Shown: one piece after another, positions 1 through 10,187 of the stretch
How positions within the stretch are numbered: position 1 is the stretch's first letter
Layout: each line of letters begins with the position of its first letter
NCBI RefSeq assembly: GCF_900115075.1
Contig: NZ_FOVG01000001.1
Coordinates: 62,001 to 126,000 of the forward strand
Source of the DNA: Candidatus Pantoea varia
GTDB lineage: Bacteria > Pseudomonadota > Gammaproteobacteria > Enterobacterales > Enterobacteriaceae
DNA: 64,000 bases
Direction of reading: 5' to 3'
Position numbers and translations under genes: made by a program
Notes under the pieces: generated by a model
What the model saw: the letters and a program-made list of their open reading frames with translations, nothing else
Databases searched by the model: none
Told to the model about the DNA's origin: nothing

Positions 1-149
1 GTGATGATGCCTGCAAGGTTGAGTTAAGCCTGGAGTTCGAATTTACCAACATGCTGGTAGAAATGGCCTTTGGACGTATCTTTAAAGAGCTGGCCAACAG
101 CATGGTGCAGGCCTTCACCCAGCGGGCCAAAGAGGTTTATCGTGCCTGA
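1..149 (+). CDS. ratA: RatA C-terminus (partial)
   Basis: This is the last ~48 codons of a gene cut by the window start. The frame begins at base 3 and stops at TGA 147–149. The C-terminal sequence ([19 protein letters not shown], then [13 protein letters not shown]) closely resembles E. coli RatA, a START-domain (polyketide cyclase-like) protein described as the toxin of the RatA/RatB pair that binds 50S subunits and inhibits subunit joining. It overlaps the GTG start of the next gene (rnfH/ratB), so the two are translationally coupled as in E. coli. The N-terminus is outside the window. Confidence 0.9.
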   Translation, partial: DDACKVELSLEFEFTNMLVEMAFGRIFKELANSMVQAFTQRAKEVYRA

Positions 150-435
150 GATCTCCGTCGAGGTGGTCTATGCCTTGCCTGAAAAGCAGTATCAGCTTTA
201 CGTGAAAGTGGAGCAGTGCAGCACGGTAGAGCAGGCCATCCTGAAATCAGGTTTGCTTGAACTGCGTCGGGAGATTGACCTCGCCAGCAACAAGGTCGGC
301 ATCTACAGTCGGCCCGTTAAGCTGGATGATGTGGTGAATGAGGGCGATCGTATTGAGATCTATCGTCCGCTGATTGCCGATCCGAAAGAGTTACGCAGGC
401 AGCGTGCAGAGCGAGCGGCAGAAAGCAAAAAATAA
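142..435 (+). CDS. rnfH: RnfH/RatB family ubiquitin-like protein
   Basis: Protein of 97 residues, compared with 96 in E. coli RnfH (RatB, UPF0125). I chose GTG 142 because the homology begins there ([17 protein letters not shown]); it overlaps the ratA stop. The open frame extends upstream to 70, but that part lies inside ratA in another frame. The family has a beta-grasp fold and is paired with RatA; its biochemical role is not settled. The conserved segment [11 protein letters not shown] and the tail [18 protein letters not shown] are present. A strong terminator follows. Confidence 0.93.
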   Translation: MPEISVEVVYALPEKQYQLYVKVEQCSTVEQAILKSGLLELRREIDLASNKVGIYSRPVKLDDVVNEGDRIEIYRPLIADPKELRRQRAERAAESKK

Positions 436-471
436 GCTGTTATCCCGTCAGACTTAGCGGATAACAGACAT

Positions 472-498
472 AAAAAAGGCGCTCAGTGCGCCTTTTTT
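472..498. terminator. Bidirectional terminator between rnfH and bamE
   Basis: A GGCGC / GCGCC stem with a short TCAGT loop is flanked by six A on the left and six T on the right. It can therefore end transcripts from both convergent genes. Confidence 0.85.
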
Positions 499-533
499 GC
501 TTTCTGACTTTCAGCAGTCTTTCGTGCGTTCAA

Positions 534-881
534 TCAGTCGTTGTTCGGTGACAGATTCTGCTTGTTGTCGATGTTAGTCAGAACACCGTTGCCATCGAAG
601 TTCAGCGTCAGCGTCTGCTGCTTCACTCGCTCATGGCCTGGCTCCTGACGGAAAACGTAATACCAGACGTTGCTGCCAAACGGGTCTTTCATCATCGGCG
701 TACCGAGGGTGTAAGCCACCTGCTGCTGTGTCATACCGGTATGAATCTTGGCCACATCGTTGGCAACCAGATAGTTACCCTGGTTGATATCAGGACGATA
801 GACCACGCGCTCTAAGGTGGAACATCCGGCGGTCATCATCAACATTACTACTGCCGCGGCAGTCAGCGTTTTACAGCGCAT
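534..881 (-). CDS. bamE: Outer membrane assembly lipoprotein BamE
   Basis: Lipoprotein of 115 residues (SmpA/OmlA family) of the BAM complex that inserts beta-barrel proteins into the outer membrane. A signal peptide ends in the lipobox MTAGC, with the lipidated Cys at residue 20. The mature protein has the family segments [11 protein letters not shown], the [14 protein letters not shown] helix and [12 protein letters not shown]. It is transcribed alone on the minus strand, downstream of recN, from the 186-bp gap 882–1067, and converges on rnfH across a shared terminator. Another BAM lipoprotein gene, bamB, lies at the far end of the window. Confidence 0.97.
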   Translation of the reverse strand: MRCKTLTAAAVVMLMMTAGCSTLERVVYRPDINQGNYLVANDVAKIHTGMTQQQVAYTLGTPMMKDPFGSNVWYYVFRQEPGHERVKQQTLTLNFDGNGVLTNIDNKQNLSPNND

Positions 882-1067
882 CTATACATTCCTTTTCCGG
901 GGCCAAACGCCTTTTACAGGCGGCTTTCTTGCCATCAAAATCTGAACTCTGCCTGCGGCAGGCTTTATTACTCTGGCGACATAAGTGCCGATGATAATAA
1001 ACCTTTTCGCTGTTGGAAACCTCTACAGAGCAAGCATATGACCACGGAGGGTTAAAAAAGTGCGCTG

Positions 1068-2729
1068 CTATGCGGCTAAAAGTTCTTTTGCGTTGGCAAG
1101 GGTGTTACGTGTGACCTCGCTGCCGCCCAGCAGTCGCGCCAGTTCCTGCAGACGTGCCCGCTTGTCCAGCGGCTGCATATGAGTTTCGGTCATTGCGCCA
1201 TCAGTCTCTTTGCTGACATAAAAATGCTGATGACCACAACCAGCCACCTGCGGCAGGTGAGTCACGCACATCACCTGGGTCGATTCACCCAGCTGACGCA
1301 GCAGTTTGCCGACGACGGCAGCGGTCGGGCCGCTGATCCCGACATCCACTTCATCGAAAATCATCGCCGGTGTTTCCATTTTCTTCGCGGTAATCACCTG
1401 AATCGCCAGCGCGATACGTGACAGTTCACCGCCCGAAGCAACTTTGCCTAATGGCTGCAGTGGCTGACCTGGGTTGGTCGTTACCTGGAAATCGACGCGG
1501 CTCGCGCCATCTGCCGTCAGCTGATCCGGATTAAAGGTCAGCGCGATTTTAAACTGGCCATGCGGCATTGAGAGCAGATGCATACTCTGGGTAATCAGCT
1601 GCTGCAGCTCATCGGCATAATGGCTGCGCTGCTGATGCAGCTGCTCTGCGCTTTGCAGCGCGGCCTGATAGTGTTCACCCACCAGTAACTGCAGGCTCTC
1701 CTGATCGCTCTCATGCTGTGATAGCAGCTCTGCTTCCGCCAGCAACTGCTGATGCAGTTCGGGCAGTGCTTCTGGTGTGACGTGATGCTTACGCGCCAGA
1801 GCGATCTGGCGTGAAATACGCTGTTCCAGTTCATACAGGCGGTTAGGGTCCAGATCCAGGCTGTCGCAGTAGTGGCGCAGCTCGTCACTGGCTTCGGTCA
1901 GCTGAATCGCCGCCTCTTCCAGCAGGTTGTGAACGCCGTTCAGCTTCTCATCCAGAGAAGTCAGTTCTGAAATCATTTCACGCGCCGTGTAGAGCAGGCT
2001 GTTGAGATTATTGTCATCGCTGTCGGCTAACAGTTGCAGCGCCTGCTGACTGGTCGACAGCAGCTGTCCGCTGTTGGCCAGACGCTTGTACTCTTCGTCG
2101 ATCTGCTCATATTCACCCTGTTGCGGCGCAAAGTCGTTCAGCTCTTTCAGCTGATACTGCAACAGCTCGCGACGTGATTCGCGCTCCTGCGCCTGCTGCT
2201 GATGCAGCGCCAGGGTGCGGCAACTCTGATGCCAGGTCTGATAGCTGGCGCGCATTTGCTGCAGCAGATCGTCATGACCGGCATAGGCATCCAGCAGATG
2301 TTTCTGGTGGTCGGGTTTGAGCAGAAGCTGATGGGCATGCTGACCGTGGATCTGAATCAGCAACTGGCCGAGATCGCGCAGCTGAGAGAGCGGCACTGCT
2401 GTGCCATTGATAAAACCGCGCGAACGTCCATCAGCGCTGATCACCCGGCGCAGCAGACACTCGTTGCCCTCATCCAGATGATTATCGGTCAGCCAGCGCT
2501 GGGCAGAAGGGGAGGACTTCAGCTGGAAGCGGGCGCAGAGGTCAGCCCGGCTGGCACCCTGACGCACCATGTCGGCATCAGCACGACCGCCCAGACATAA
2601 TCCCAGCGCATCAATTGCGATAGACTTGCCGGCACCGGTCTCACCAGTGATTGCTGTCATGCCGCGTTGGAAATCAATGTCGAGCTCACGAACGATAGCG
2701 AAATTACTGATGGTCAGTTGGGCCAGCAT
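1068..2729 (-). CDS. recN: DNA repair ATPase RecN
   Basis: SMC-like ATPase of 553 residues, the same length as E. coli RecN. I chose the start at [13 protein letters not shown]; an upstream in-frame Met at 2753 would add 8 residues overlapping the regulatory region. The Walker A motif (TGETGAGKS) is at residues ~27–35. A long glutamine- and leucine-rich coiled coil occupies the middle. The signature motif ([13 protein letters not shown]) and Walker B ([13 protein letters not shown]) are near the C-terminus. RecN holds broken DNA ends together during recombinational repair and is a classic SOS gene. Two LexA boxes lie directly upstream, as in E. coli. Confidence 0.97.
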   Translation of the reverse strand: MLAQLTISNFAIVRELDIDFQRGMTAITGETGAGKSIAIDALGLCLGGRADADMVRQGASRADLCARFQLKSSPSAQRWLTDNHLDEGNECLLRRVISADGRSRGFINGTAVPLSQLRDLGQLLIQIHGQHAHQLLLKPDHQKHLLDAYAGHDDLLQQMRASYQTWHQSCRTLALHQQQAQERESRRELLQYQLKELNDFAPQQGEYEQIDEEYKRLANSGQLLSTSQQALQLLADSDDNNLNSLLYTAREMISELTSLDEKLNGVHNLLEEAAIQLTEASDELRHYCDSLDLDPNRLYELEQRISRQIALARKHHVTPEALPELHQQLLAEAELLSQHESDQESLQLLVGEHYQAALQSAEQLHQQRSHYADELQQLITQSMHLLSMPHGQFKIALTFNPDQLTADGASRVDFQVTTNPGQPLQPLGKVASGGELSRIALAIQVITAKKMETPAMIFDEVDVGISGPTAAVVGKLLRQLGESTQVMCVTHLPQVAGCGHQHFYVSKETDGAMTETHMQPLDKRARLQELARLLGGSEVTRNTLANAKELLAA

Positions 2730-2753
2730 AGGTTCACCTGTATGAATAAACAC

Positions 2754-2795
2754 ATATGGTTTTTCATACAGTATAAACTGGTTTTTTATCCAGTA
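2754..2795 (-). promoter_or_regulatory. Tandem LexA (SOS) boxes of recN
   Basis: The box at 2776–2795 has CTG-N10-CAG at its core (CTG 2778–2780, CAG 2791–2793). A second, weaker box at 2754–2773 reads CTG-N10-CAT on the recN strand. The E. coli recN promoter also carries two SOS boxes in this position, so strong LexA repression and late, high SOS induction are expected. Confidence 0.85.
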
Positions 2796-2813
2796 AAGAG
2801 GAGAGGCGGGTTT

Positions 2814-3692
2814 TCAGAACAATTTTTTTGACCAGCCCAGTTTTGAACTCAGCGTGTTGAAATAGCTGTAGTTTTTAGGATGGATCAAATCCAGATGACC
2901 GGCACTGCGTCGAATCAGTACGTCTTCGCCTTCCTGGATGGGCAGCGCAATCTGGCTATCACAGCTAATCTCCAGGTCGCTGCGACGTGAAGAAAAGCGC
3001 AGACGGATGGTACTGCTGCTGTTGATCACCAGTGGCCGCGCCGACAGCGTATGCGGGAACATCGGCACCAGCACAATCGCTTCGAGTGACGGTGTCAGAA
3101 TCGGGCCGCCCGCAGAGAGTGAGTAGGCGGTAGAGCCGGTTGGCGTCGAGATAATCAGCCCATCAGAGCGCTGGGAAAAGGCGAACACTTCATCGATGTA
3201 GACTTCAAATTCGATCATGTGCGCGACTTTGCCGGGATGCAGCACTACTTCGTTGATGGCGGAGCCAATACGCGGTGAGCAGTCAGATTTACACACCTGC
3301 GCTTCCAGCAGAAAGCGACTCTCGACGAAATAGTTTCCCTGCAGCACCTCGTCCAGCTGTTGCTGCGCGTTGTCCGGATCGAGGTCGGTAAGAAAACCGA
3401 GATTACCGCGGTTAATGCCAATGACTTTGATGTCGTAACGCGCCAGCACCCGCGCTGCGCCCAGCATATTGCCGTCACCGCCCACCACGACCGCTAAATC
3501 AGCCTGCTGACCAATCTCCGCCAGCGTGCCTGTCTGTACGTCGTGAAGGGACAGCTCCTGCGCTATCTGCTTCTCAACGATCACTTGATAACCTTTGGCT
3601 GTCAGCCAGCGCCAGAGCATCTCATGCGTGGTTAACGCGGTGGGATGGCGCGGATGACCCACAATACCAATGCAGTTAAAGTGTTTGTTCAT
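2814..3692 (-). CDS. nadK: NAD kinase
   Basis: Cytosolic enzyme of 292 residues, the same length as E. coli NadK, that phosphorylates NAD to NADP with ATP. The start at 3692 ([16 protein letters not shown]) fits the family; the frame stays open upstream to 3779 without homology. The kinase motif GGDGN is at residues 71–75, followed by [14 protein letters not shown] and the substrate-binding segments [10 protein letters not shown] and [16 protein letters not shown]. It is divergent from grpE and lies upstream of recN on the same strand, which is the E. coli arrangement. Confidence 0.97.
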   Translation of the reverse strand: MNKHFNCIGIVGHPRHPTALTTHEMLWRWLTAKGYQVIVEKQIAQELSLHDVQTGTLAEIGQQADLAVVVGGDGNMLGAARVLARYDIKVIGINRGNLGFLTDLDPDNAQQQLDEVLQGNYFVESRFLLEAQVCKSDCSPRIGSAINEVVLHPGKVAHMIEFEVYIDEVFAFSQRSDGLIISTPTGSTAYSLSAGGPILTPSLEAIVLVPMFPHTLSARPLVINSSSTIRLRFSSRRSDLEISCDSQIALPIQEGEDVLIRRSAGHLDLIHPKNYSYFNTLSSKLGWSKKLF

Positions 3693-3743
3693 CTGGTCGG
3701 TGTTCCTTATAAGCCAAAACGGTAAGGCAATGTGATAGGTTCC

Positions 3744-3769
3744 CTTGAATCCGTCATACCAATCCCCAT
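3744..3769 (+). promoter_or_regulatory. Sigma-32 heat-shock promoter of grpE
   Basis: CTTGAA (3744–3749), a 14-bp spacer, then CCCCAT (3764–3769): a near-perfect RpoH promoter. Transcription would start near 3776–3778, leaving a ~38-nt leader before the grpE start at 3815. Confidence 0.85.
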
Positions 3770-3814
3770 AATAAGCCAACCAGCGAAATGAATGTGCAAA
3801 ACGCGGAGAAATTC

Positions 3815-4396
3815 ATGAGTAGTAAAGAACAGAACACCCCAAACGAGCAAGTCTCAGACGAAATTCAGCAGGATCAGCAGCAACCTCAGGAAGCGGAGAC
3901 AGCGGCAGAGGTGGATCCGCGTGATGAGCGTATTGCTCAGCTCGAAGCTGAATTAGCGCAGTCGCAGACCGGCGTGCGCGATGCCCAGCTGCGTGCGCAG
4001 GCAGAGATTGAGAACATTCGTCGTCGTGCCGAGATGGACGTTGAGAAGGCGCATAAATTTGCGCTGGAGAAGTTTGCCAACGAACTGCTGCCGGTGATCG
4101 ATAGCCTGGAACGTGCGCTGGAAGTGGCGAACAAAGAAGATCCACAGCTGGCATCGATGATTGAAGGGATTGAACTGACCCTGAAAGGCCTGCTGGGTGC
4201 CGTGCGTAAATTCGGTGTTGAAGTGGTCGGCGAAACCGGCGTGCCATTTAACCCGGAAGTGCATCAGGCGATGTCGATGATGGAGTCTGAAGAGTATGAA
4301 CCTAACCATGTCATGCTGGTGATGCAGCGTGGCTATACGCTTAATGGTCGCCTGCTGCGCCCGGCGATGGTTGCGGTTTCTAAAGCGAAAAGCTGA
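3815..4396 (+). CDS. grpE: Nucleotide exchange factor GrpE
   Basis: Protein of 193 residues; E. coli GrpE has 197. It dimerises through a long N-terminal helix and drives ADP release from DnaK. An acidic, glutamine-rich disordered N-terminus (to ~residue 40) is followed by a coiled coil ([14 protein letters not shown]) and the conserved segment [19 protein letters not shown]. The beta-domain signature HQAMSMMES…[14 protein letters not shown] closes the protein. I chose ATG 3815 over 3788 because homology starts there and 3788 is only ~12 nt from the predicted heat-shock transcription start. Confidence 0.96.
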   Translation: MSSKEQNTPNEQVSDEIQQDQQQPQEAETAAEVDPRDERIAQLEAELAQSQTGVRDAQLRAQAEIENIRRRAEMDVEKAHKFALEKFANELLPVIDSLERALEVANKEDPQLASMIEGIELTLKGLLGAVRKFGVEVVGETGVPFNPEVHQAMSMMESEEYEPNHVMLVMQRGYTLNGRLLRPAMVAVSKAKS

Positions 4397-4416
4397 TTCA
4401 ACGCCTGAATCCCGTT

Positions 4417-4449
4417 ACACGGCCGCGCACTGACGCGGCCGTGTGCTTT
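4417..4449. terminator. Hairpin terminator between grpE and ung
   Basis: A perfect 11-bp GC-rich stem (4417–4427 with 4434–4444) and a 6-nt CACTGA loop lie between two convergent genes. The T-tract on the grpE side is weak (GCTTTC). Confidence 0.7.
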
Positions 4450-4455
4450 CTGGCG

Positions 4456-5136
4456 TCAAGCCGGTAAGACCGGCGTCCAGTCCACCGGTTTTTTACCGGC
4501 CGCGCTCAGCAGCTCATTGGTCGTTGAAAAATGTTTACTGCCGAAAAAGCCACGGTGCGCGGAGAGCGGCGAGGGATGCGGCGCCTGCAACACATGATGG
4601 CGTTGACGATCGATAATGCTGCCTTTCTTCTGCGCATGTGAACCCCACAGCAGAAAAATTACCCCTTCACAGTGCTGATTAATCGCAGCAATCACGTTAT
4701 CCGTAAAGGTCTCCCAGCCGAATCGCGCATGGGAATGGGCTTTGCCTGCTTCAACCGTCAACACGGTGTTCAGCAGCATCACACCCTGTTTCGCCCAGCT
4801 TTCAAGAAAGCCGTGGTCAGGCTTTTGAAAGCCGGGAATATCCTGCACCAGCTCTTTGTAGATATTCTGCAGTGAGGGCGGCACCTGAACGCCAGGCAGC
4901 ACTGAGAAGGCCAGTCCGTGCGCCTGATTTGGCCCGTGATAGGGATCCTGACCCAGGATGACAACGTTAACGTCACCCAGCTCCGTCAGGCGAAAAGCGT
5001 TGAACACATCTTTCTGCGGCGGATAGACCGTAACCCCCTCAGCGCGCCGATCGGCGACCTGCTTCAGCGTCTCAATAAAATAGGGTTTCTCTTTCTCTTC
5101 AGCCAGCACGTCGTGCCAGGTCAGCTTTTCAGCCAT
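4456..5136 (-). CDS. ung: Uracil-DNA glycosylase
   Basis: Base-excision-repair enzyme of 226 residues that removes uracil from DNA. The water-activating loop [18 protein letters not shown] places the catalytic Asp at residue 64, as in E. coli Ung. The uracil-binding [16 protein letters not shown] and the leucine-intercalation loop [13 protein letters not shown] (catalytic His near 187) are intact. It is convergent with grpE and divergent from grcA, as in E. coli. Confidence 0.98.
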   Translation of the reverse strand: MAEKLTWHDVLAEEKEKPYFIETLKQVADRRAEGVTVYPPQKDVFNAFRLTELGDVNVVILGQDPYHGPNQAHGLAFSVLPGVQVPPSLQNIYKELVQDIPGFQKPDHGFLESWAKQGVMLLNTVLTVEAGKAHSHARFGWETFTDNVIAAINQHCEGVIFLLWGSHAQKKGSIIDRQRHHVLQAPHPSPLSAHRGFFGSKHFSTTNELLSAAGKKPVDWTPVLPA

Positions 5137-5289
5137 GTTTAACTCCCTTAACGTTAGTGCCGTAAGCTTAGCCGTTCCAGCCGCCGACCTGAAGGCAAAA
5201 ATAATTTGAATAATAAAAATTATTTTTAAAGCGCAGGGATTTTGAGATCAATGGCTTAGCGCAAAAGCCGCTATAACGCCTGATTAATA

Positions 5290-5303
5290 TTGATACAGGT
5301 CAA
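5290..5303 (+). promoter_or_regulatory. FNR box of grcA
   Basis: TTGAT-ACAG-GTCAA matches 9 of the 10 conserved positions of the FNR palindrome TTGAT-N4-ATCAA. A −10-like GGTATACC lies ~30 bp downstream, which would place FNR near −41.5 (class II activation). This agrees with the known anaerobic induction of grcA (yfiD) in E. coli. Confidence 0.75.
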
Positions 5304-5379
5304 AGCTGGTCGTAATGAAGGGTGGTATACCGGGGGCCTCAAATTTGATTTATTCACGTATTATCCGGGAGACGCAATC

Positions 5380-5763
5380 ATGATTACTGGTATCCAGATC
5401 ACTCAATCAAACAATTCACAACTACTGAACTCCTTCTGGCTGCTGGACGAAGAGAAAGCCGAAGCGCGTTGCCTGTGTGCAAAAGCGGGCTACGAAGAAG
5501 ATCAGGTTGTCGCCATCAGCGAACTGGGCGAGTTCGCTTACCGTGAAGTACCGGTTGAAATCAAACCGCAGGTGCGTGTCGAAGGTGGTCAGCATCTGAA
5601 CGTCAATGTTCTGCGTCGCGAAACGCTGGAAGATGCGGTTAAACATCCTGAAAACTATCCGCAGCTGACCATTCGTGTTTCAGGCTATGCCGTGCGCTTT
5701 AACTCACTGACGCCAGAGCAGCAGCGTGACGTGATTACCCGTACCTTTACTGAAAGTCTTTGA
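5380..5763 (+). CDS. grcA: Autonomous glycyl radical cofactor GrcA
   Basis: Protein of 127 residues, identical in length to E. coli GrcA (YfiD). It can replace the oxygen-damaged C-terminal part of pyruvate formate-lyase. The glycyl-radical motif RVSGYAVRF places the radical Gly at residue 102. ATG 5380 is the homologous start (MITGIQIT); the open frame upstream to 5290 overlaps the FNR box and promoter. It is monocistronic; 5764–5933 holds no evident gene. Confidence 0.97.
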   Translation: MITGIQITQSNNSQLLNSFWLLDEEKAEARCLCAKAGYEEDQVVAISELGEFAYREVPVEIKPQVRVEGGQHLNVNVLRRETLEDAVKHPENYPQLTIRVSGYAVRFNSLTPEQQRDVITRTFTESL

Positions 5764-5933
5764 TCAGCCTGAGTTAGCAGGTGATGAAAATAAGCGCAAA
5801 GCGCACACAGCAATTTTTATCAATAGTATTAGAGAGATAAAAAGTTAATAGCCCGGCTATGACAGGCCAGAGTGGCGAAGAAAGCGCGCTGGCAGTAAAA
5901 ATATTGTGAAAGGGTTGTTACTGATTATCAGAT

Positions 5934-5967
5934 AAAAAAAATCGCCTCCTGTGAGGCGATTTTTTTA
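5934..5967. terminator. Terminator shared by srmB and grcA side
   Basis: The stem TCGCCTC / GAGGCGA with a CTGT loop is flanked by eight A and seven T, so it works in both directions. It sits 13 bp beyond the srmB stop. Confidence 0.88.
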
Positions 5968-5980
5968 TGCTTGCGATGAT

Positions 5981-7309
5981 TTATTCCGCATTCTCGTTAG
6001 CTGGCGTACTGCCGCTTGCCTTGCGGCGTTTGCCGACATTTTTGGCATCACGATGGCGTTTTTTCACACGCGGTTTTTCAGTTTCGCTGGCTTTCTGCTC
6101 GGCACGCTTCGCCAGAACCTTTTTCGACGGTTTACCCGTGGTTTTGGCACTTGGCGCACGCGTCTCTGGGCGCAGCTCATCAATCACACGCGCTTTAATC
6201 GGCTCGTTCACATAACGGGTGATTTTGCCCAGCAGGACGAAATCGTGCGCTTCAACCAGTGAGATAGCGATGCCTTTACGGCCCGCACGCCCGGTACGAC
6301 CGATGCGGTGCAGATAGGTATCAGCGGTGCGCGTCATGTCATAGTTGAAGACGTGACTGACATCCTCAACATCGATGCCGCGCGCGGCGATATCTGTCGC
6401 AACCAGCACGTTAACGCGGCCTTCACTCAGACGCTTAATCGCTTCGTTACGCTTGGCCTGCACCATTTCGCCTTCAAGATAGCTGCTACGAATCCCCGCT
6501 TCGTGCAACCAGCTTACCAGCTCATGCAGACGTTCACGCTTACGCACGAACACGATGCTGCGCGTCACATCCGGCTGTTTCAGCAGATGGATCAGTAATT
6601 TGGTCTTGTGCTGCAGATCATCAGCGCGGTAGTACCACTGCTGGATCTTTTTGCGCTCACGACGGCTTGGATCCGCTTCCAGCTCAACCGGGTCGTTCAG
6701 CAGACGCTCGGCGAAGTCACGGATGTTGTCGCCTTCCAGCGTGGCGGAGAACAGCAGAGTTTGCTTGCGCCAGCGTGTTTCAGCCGCGATGGTTTCGATA
6801 TCCTGGGCAAAGCCCATATCGAGCATACGGTCCGCTTCATCCAGCACCAGGGTTTCTACTGCGCGGCAGTCAAAGTTCTCTTCTTTGATGTACTGCAGCA
6901 GACGGCCGGTGGTCGCGACCACGATGTCCTGGTTTTCGCTGAACACTTCGGCATGGTTCATGTAAGCCACGCCGCCAGTGATGGTGGCGATGTCCAGATG
7001 GGTATGTTTCGCCAGCTCACGCGCATGGTCGGCAACCTGCATCGCCAGTTCGCGGGTTGGGGTCACAATCAGGATGCGGGGTGGCCCGGATTTCTTACGC
7101 GGAAAATCAAGGAGGTGCTGCAACGCCGGTAACAGATACGCGGCGGTTTTCCCGGTCCCTGTAGGTGCCGAACCCAGAACGTCACGGCCCTCCAGCGCGG
7201 GCGGAATTGCAGCGGCCTGGATCACTGTTGGGCGCGTAAAGCCTTTTTCCTGCAACGCTTGTAGCAGGCTTTCGTCGAGTTCGAGTTCGGAAAATGTGGT
7301 TACTGTCAT
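5981..7309 (-). CDS. srmB: DEAD-box RNA helicase SrmB
   Basis: Helicase of 442 residues (444 in E. coli) that acts in early 50S ribosome assembly. The Q motif (GFTRPTVIQ), motif I (APTGTGKT), DEAD (VLDEADRMLDMGF), SAT (LLFSATLEG), VATDIAARGID and [13 protein letters not shown] are all present in order. The basic C-terminal tail, rich in Lys and Arg, is typical of SrmB and probably binds rRNA. It is divergent from trmN6 across a 165-bp promoter gap. Confidence 0.97.
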   Translation of the reverse strand: MTVTTFSELELDESLLQALQEKGFTRPTVIQAAAIPPALEGRDVLGSAPTGTGKTAAYLLPALQHLLDFPRKKSGPPRILIVTPTRELAMQVADHARELAKHTHLDIATITGGVAYMNHAEVFSENQDIVVATTGRLLQYIKEENFDCRAVETLVLDEADRMLDMGFAQDIETIAAETRWRKQTLLFSATLEGDNIRDFAERLLNDPVELEADPSRRERKKIQQWYYRADDLQHKTKLLIHLLKQPDVTRSIVFVRKRERLHELVSWLHEAGIRSSYLEGEMVQAKRNEAIKRLSEGRVNVLVATDIAARGIDVEDVSHVFNYDMTRTADTYLHRIGRTGRAGRKGIAISLVEAHDFVLLGKITRYVNEPIKARVIDELRPETRAPSAKTTGKPSKKVLAKRAEQKASETEKPRVKKRHRDAKNVGKRRKASGSTPANENAE

Positions 7310-7474
7310 GGTCTACCTCAGTTTGGGGCGCTGATTATAGACAGATCAGACTGAATCTTCATCTGTTAATCCGTTTCGGCTGCGCCTGGGGTTGTCTGCC
7401 GCGTGAATTCCCTATGTCGTCACGTTACACTTATGCGCTGCCGTACGGCAGGAAAAAAACGATGGTAGTGACGA

Positions 7475-8224
7475 ATGATGCAGGATAAGCCGCGTGAACG
7501 GCCACAGTTAAACAAGAACGGATTTACCTTTAAACAATTTTTTGTCGCACACGATCGCTGTGCCATGAAAGTAGGTACCGATGCCATCCTGCTGGGGGCC
7601 TGGGCGCCGGTTGCCGGGGTAAGACGCGTTCTGGACATTGGCAGCGGCAGCGGGCTGATCGCGCTGATGCTGGCACAGCGCACGCCGTCGCCGGTCCAAA
7701 TCGATGCGGTTGAGTTAGAACCGGAAGCCGCACTTCAGGCGCAGGAAAATGTGCAGCAGTCGCCGTGGCCTGAACGTATTCAGGTTCATCAGCAGGATAT
7801 CGCCGACTGGGCTGAGCAGTGCGATAAACGCTACTCGCTGATCGTCAGCAACCCCCCTTATTTTGCGCCGGGCGTGGCCTGCTCTACCGCGGCACGGGAC
7901 AGCGCTCGCGCAACGGCCTCGCTCGATCATCAGACGCTGTTACGCAGTGCCGCGTTACTGATTGAAGAAGAGGGGATGTTCTGTGTGGTGCTGCCTGCCG
8001 CCGCCGGTAAGGAATTTATCGAACTGGCGCAGGCAGATGGCTGGCATCTGCGTTTCCGGCTGGACGTGGCGGAATATGCCCATCGTCCGCCGCACCGTGT
8101 TGTGCTGGGCCTGTCGCCGAAGGCCGGTGAGACGTTGCTGGAGCGTCTGGCTATCCGCGCTCCAGACACCCGCTATTCCGATGAGTGGTGCAGCCTGACG
8201 CGGGCGTTTTATCTCTTCATGTAG
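7475..8224 (+). CDS. trmN6: tRNA1(Val) (adenine-37-N6)-methyltransferase
   Basis: SAM-dependent methyltransferase of ~249 residues (E. coli YfiC/TrmN6 has 245) that makes m6A37 in tRNA1(Val). The SAM-binding motif [18 protein letters not shown] and the N6-adenine motif SNPPYF are present. Start codons at 7475 and 7478 are both possible and the Shine-Dalgarno is weak; homology begins at [20 protein letters not shown]. The last 16 bases overlap the 3' end of the convergent gene nadB. Confidence 0.95.
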   Translation: MMQDKPRERPQLNKNGFTFKQFFVAHDRCAMKVGTDAILLGAWAPVAGVRRVLDIGSGSGLIALMLAQRTPSPVQIDAVELEPEAALQAQENVQQSPWPERIQVHQQDIADWAEQCDKRYSLIVSNPPYFAPGVACSTAARDSARATASLDHQTLLRSAALLIEEEGMFCVVLPAAAGKEFIELAQADGWHLRFRLDVAEYAHRPPHRVVLGLSPKAGETLLERLAIRAPDTRYSDEWCSLTRAFYLFM

Positions 8225-9828
8225 CCTGGCGGCGTCAGAATGGTCGGCAGCGCCTGTGGCAGTAAATCCGGATAGTCGCGGATATAGTGCAGGCCGCGGC
8301 TCTCTTTCCGCTCCAGCGCACAGCGCACCATCAGGTCAGCGACCTGCACCAGATTCCGTAGCTCCAGCAGATTATTAGAGAGGCGGAAATGGTGATAATA
8401 CTCATCGATCTCCTGCTGAAGCAGGTTGATGCGGCGCAACGCCCGTTCAAGCCGCCGGGTGGTGCGCACGATTCCCATGTAATCCCACATGAATAACCGC
8501 AGCTCGTGCCAGTTATGCTGGATCACCACACGCTCATCGGCGTCATCGACCTGACTTTCATCCCATGCAGGCAACGCAGTGACGGCTTCGATGGCGGGCA
8601 GGGTGCGGATCAGCTCTTCTGCGGCGGACCAGCCATAGACCAGACACTCCAGCAGCGAATTGGATGCCATGCGGTTAGCGCCGTGCAGGCCGGTGTAACT
8701 CACCTCACCAATGGCGTAGAGGCCACTGACGTCTGTCTGTCCATGCTGATCCACCACCACGCCGCCACAGGTGTAATGCGCGGCGGGTACAATCGGGATC
8801 GGCTCTTTGGTGAGGTCAAAGCCGAAGGTCAGCAATTTCTCATAGATCATCGGGAAGTGTGCGCGAACAAAGTCTTCAGGCTGGTGGCTGATATCCAGAT
8901 ACATACAGTCGACGCCCAGACGCTTCATTTCATGATCGATGGCCCGGGCGACGATATCACGCGGGGCCAGTTCGGCGCGCTCATCAAAATCGGGCATGAA
9001 GCGGCTGCCATCGGGACGCAACAGCCAGGCACCTTCTCCACGTAACGCTTCGGTTAACAGGAAATTCTGCGCCTGCGGATGGAACAGGCAGGTCGGATGG
9101 AACTGGTTGAATTCCAGATTGGCGACCCGGCAGCCTGCGCGCCACGCCATCGCGATACCATCACCGGAGGCAATGTCGGGGTTGGTGGTATATTGGTAGA
9201 CTTTGGCGGCACCGCCGGTGGCGACCACGACCGCCCGCGCCCGACAGGTTTCAACCTGCTCGCGATTACGGTTCCAGATCCACGCACCCACCACCCGGCG
9301 AGCGCCAGGCAGGCCGATTTTATCTGAAAGAATCAGATCGACCGCGTTGGTGCGCTCCAGAATACGGATGTTGGGATGGCTCAACGCCTGGCTCACCAGC
9401 GTGGTTTCCACCGCGTGGCCGGTGGCGTCTGCGCTGTGCAGGATACGGCGATGACTGTGACCGCCTTCGCGGGTCAGGTGATAACGCATATCGCCAGCTG
9501 CCTGTGGATCGAGATCAAAGGCGACGCCGTTGTCGATCAGCCACTGCACGCAATGCCGGGCATTGCTGGCAATAAATGAGACCGCTTCACGGTCGCATAA
9601 TCCTGCCCCAGCAATCAGCGTATCTTCGATGTGCGACTCGATGCTGTCCGTCTCATCAAACACCGCCGCAATACCGCCCTGCGCATACAGAGTTGAACCC
9701 TCATTGACCTGCGCTTTACTGAGAACGGTCACCTGATACTGTTTTGCCAGCCGTAAAGCCAGCGACAGGCCGGCGGCGCCGCTGCCAACAATTAATACAT
9801 CACACTCATAATCCGGAGTCACATTCAT
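8209..9828 (-). CDS. nadB: L-aspartate oxidase
   Basis: FAD enzyme of 539 residues (540 in E. coli) that oxidises L-aspartate to iminoaspartate, the first step of de novo NAD synthesis. The Rossmann motif ([17 protein letters not shown]) is at residues ~12–28. The succinate-dehydrogenase-type segments [26 protein letters not shown] and [13 protein letters not shown] are present, with the C-terminal helical domain. I chose the start [12 protein letters not shown] at 9828; the frame runs up to 9852 through a NadR operator. The NAD supply genes nadB and nadK are both in this window. Confidence 0.96.
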   Translation of the reverse strand: MNVTPDYECDVLIVGSGAAGLSLALRLAKQYQVTVLSKAQVNEGSTLYAQGGIAAVFDETDSIESHIEDTLIAGAGLCDREAVSFIASNARHCVQWLIDNGVAFDLDPQAAGDMRYHLTREGGHSHRRILHSADATGHAVETTLVSQALSHPNIRILERTNAVDLILSDKIGLPGARRVVGAWIWNRNREQVETCRARAVVVATGGAAKVYQYTTNPDIASGDGIAMAWRAGCRVANLEFNQFHPTCLFHPQAQNFLLTEALRGEGAWLLRPDGSRFMPDFDERAELAPRDIVARAIDHEMKRLGVDCMYLDISHQPEDFVRAHFPMIYEKLLTFGFDLTKEPIPIVPAAHYTCGGVVVDQHGQTDVSGLYAIGEVSYTGLHGANRMASNSLLECLVYGWSAAEELIRTLPAIEAVTALPAWDESQVDDADERVVIQHNWHELRLFMWDYMGIVRTTRRLERALRRINLLQQEIDEYYHHFRLSNNLLELRNLVQVADLMVRCALERKESRGLHYIRDYPDLLPQALPTILTPPGYMKR

Positions 9829-9833
9829 CATAA

Positions 9834-9851
9834 TGTTTAATTTACTAAACA
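9834..9851 (-). promoter_or_regulatory. NadR operator of nadB
   Basis: A perfect palindrome, TGTTTA-ATTTAC-TAAACA, matches the enterobacterial NadR consensus TGTTTA-N6-TAAACA. It ends 6 bp upstream of the nadB start codon. High NAD should therefore repress nadB, as known for E. coli and Salmonella. Confidence 0.85.
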
Positions 9852-10019
9852 AGAATGCGTCTGAGCATAAGCTTAATGGGGGTTGCTGTGAAGTATTTTA
9901 AACACCAGTCACCGCTATTCGTCAGGTGATTTCTCAAAGTTACCTATAATCAGGGAGTTAAAATCGGGTCGCATCAGACAGGGTTTTTTATAGCAAACTT
10001 ATTAAACCTAAAGGATTTA

Positions 10020-10134
10020 ATGATGAAAAAGCTGTTGTCATAGGTTACTCTGCCTGCGATTTACGCTCCTTACACTGAACGAAAACGAACAACCTGTGTA
10101 ATGTCCACTGGAGCGGTAAATATCAGGGCGAGAA
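10020..10134 (+). pseudogene. Decayed small secreted-protein gene (tentative)
   Basis: This lies in the ~410-bp nadB–rpoE gap. An AAAGGA ribosome-binding site precedes ATGATG, and the start MMKKLLS resembles a signal peptide, but TAG follows immediately (10041–10043). In another frame downstream a lipobox-like SAC is followed by a stop, and then by the protein-like stretch NNLCNVHWSGKYQGEK, ending in TGA at 10135–10137. The pattern suggests an exported small protein broken by a stop and frameshifts. It could instead be chance, or a short leader peptide. A −10-like TATAAT at 9945–9950 could serve it. Confidence 0.3.
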
Positions 10135-10136
10135 GT

Positions 10137-10163
10137 GAACTTCGCACCACATCACAACTCTAA
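10137..10163 (+). promoter_or_regulatory. Sigma-E autoregulatory promoter of rpoE
   Basis: GAACTT (10137–10142), exactly 16 bp, then TCTAA (10159–10163): an exact match to the E. coli sigma-E consensus. Transcription would start near 10169, about 70 nt upstream of the rpoE ATG. This provides the known positive feedback of sigma-E on its own operon. Confidence 0.85.
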
Positions 10164-10187
10164 GCGCATGCTTGCTCAGAACATGAG

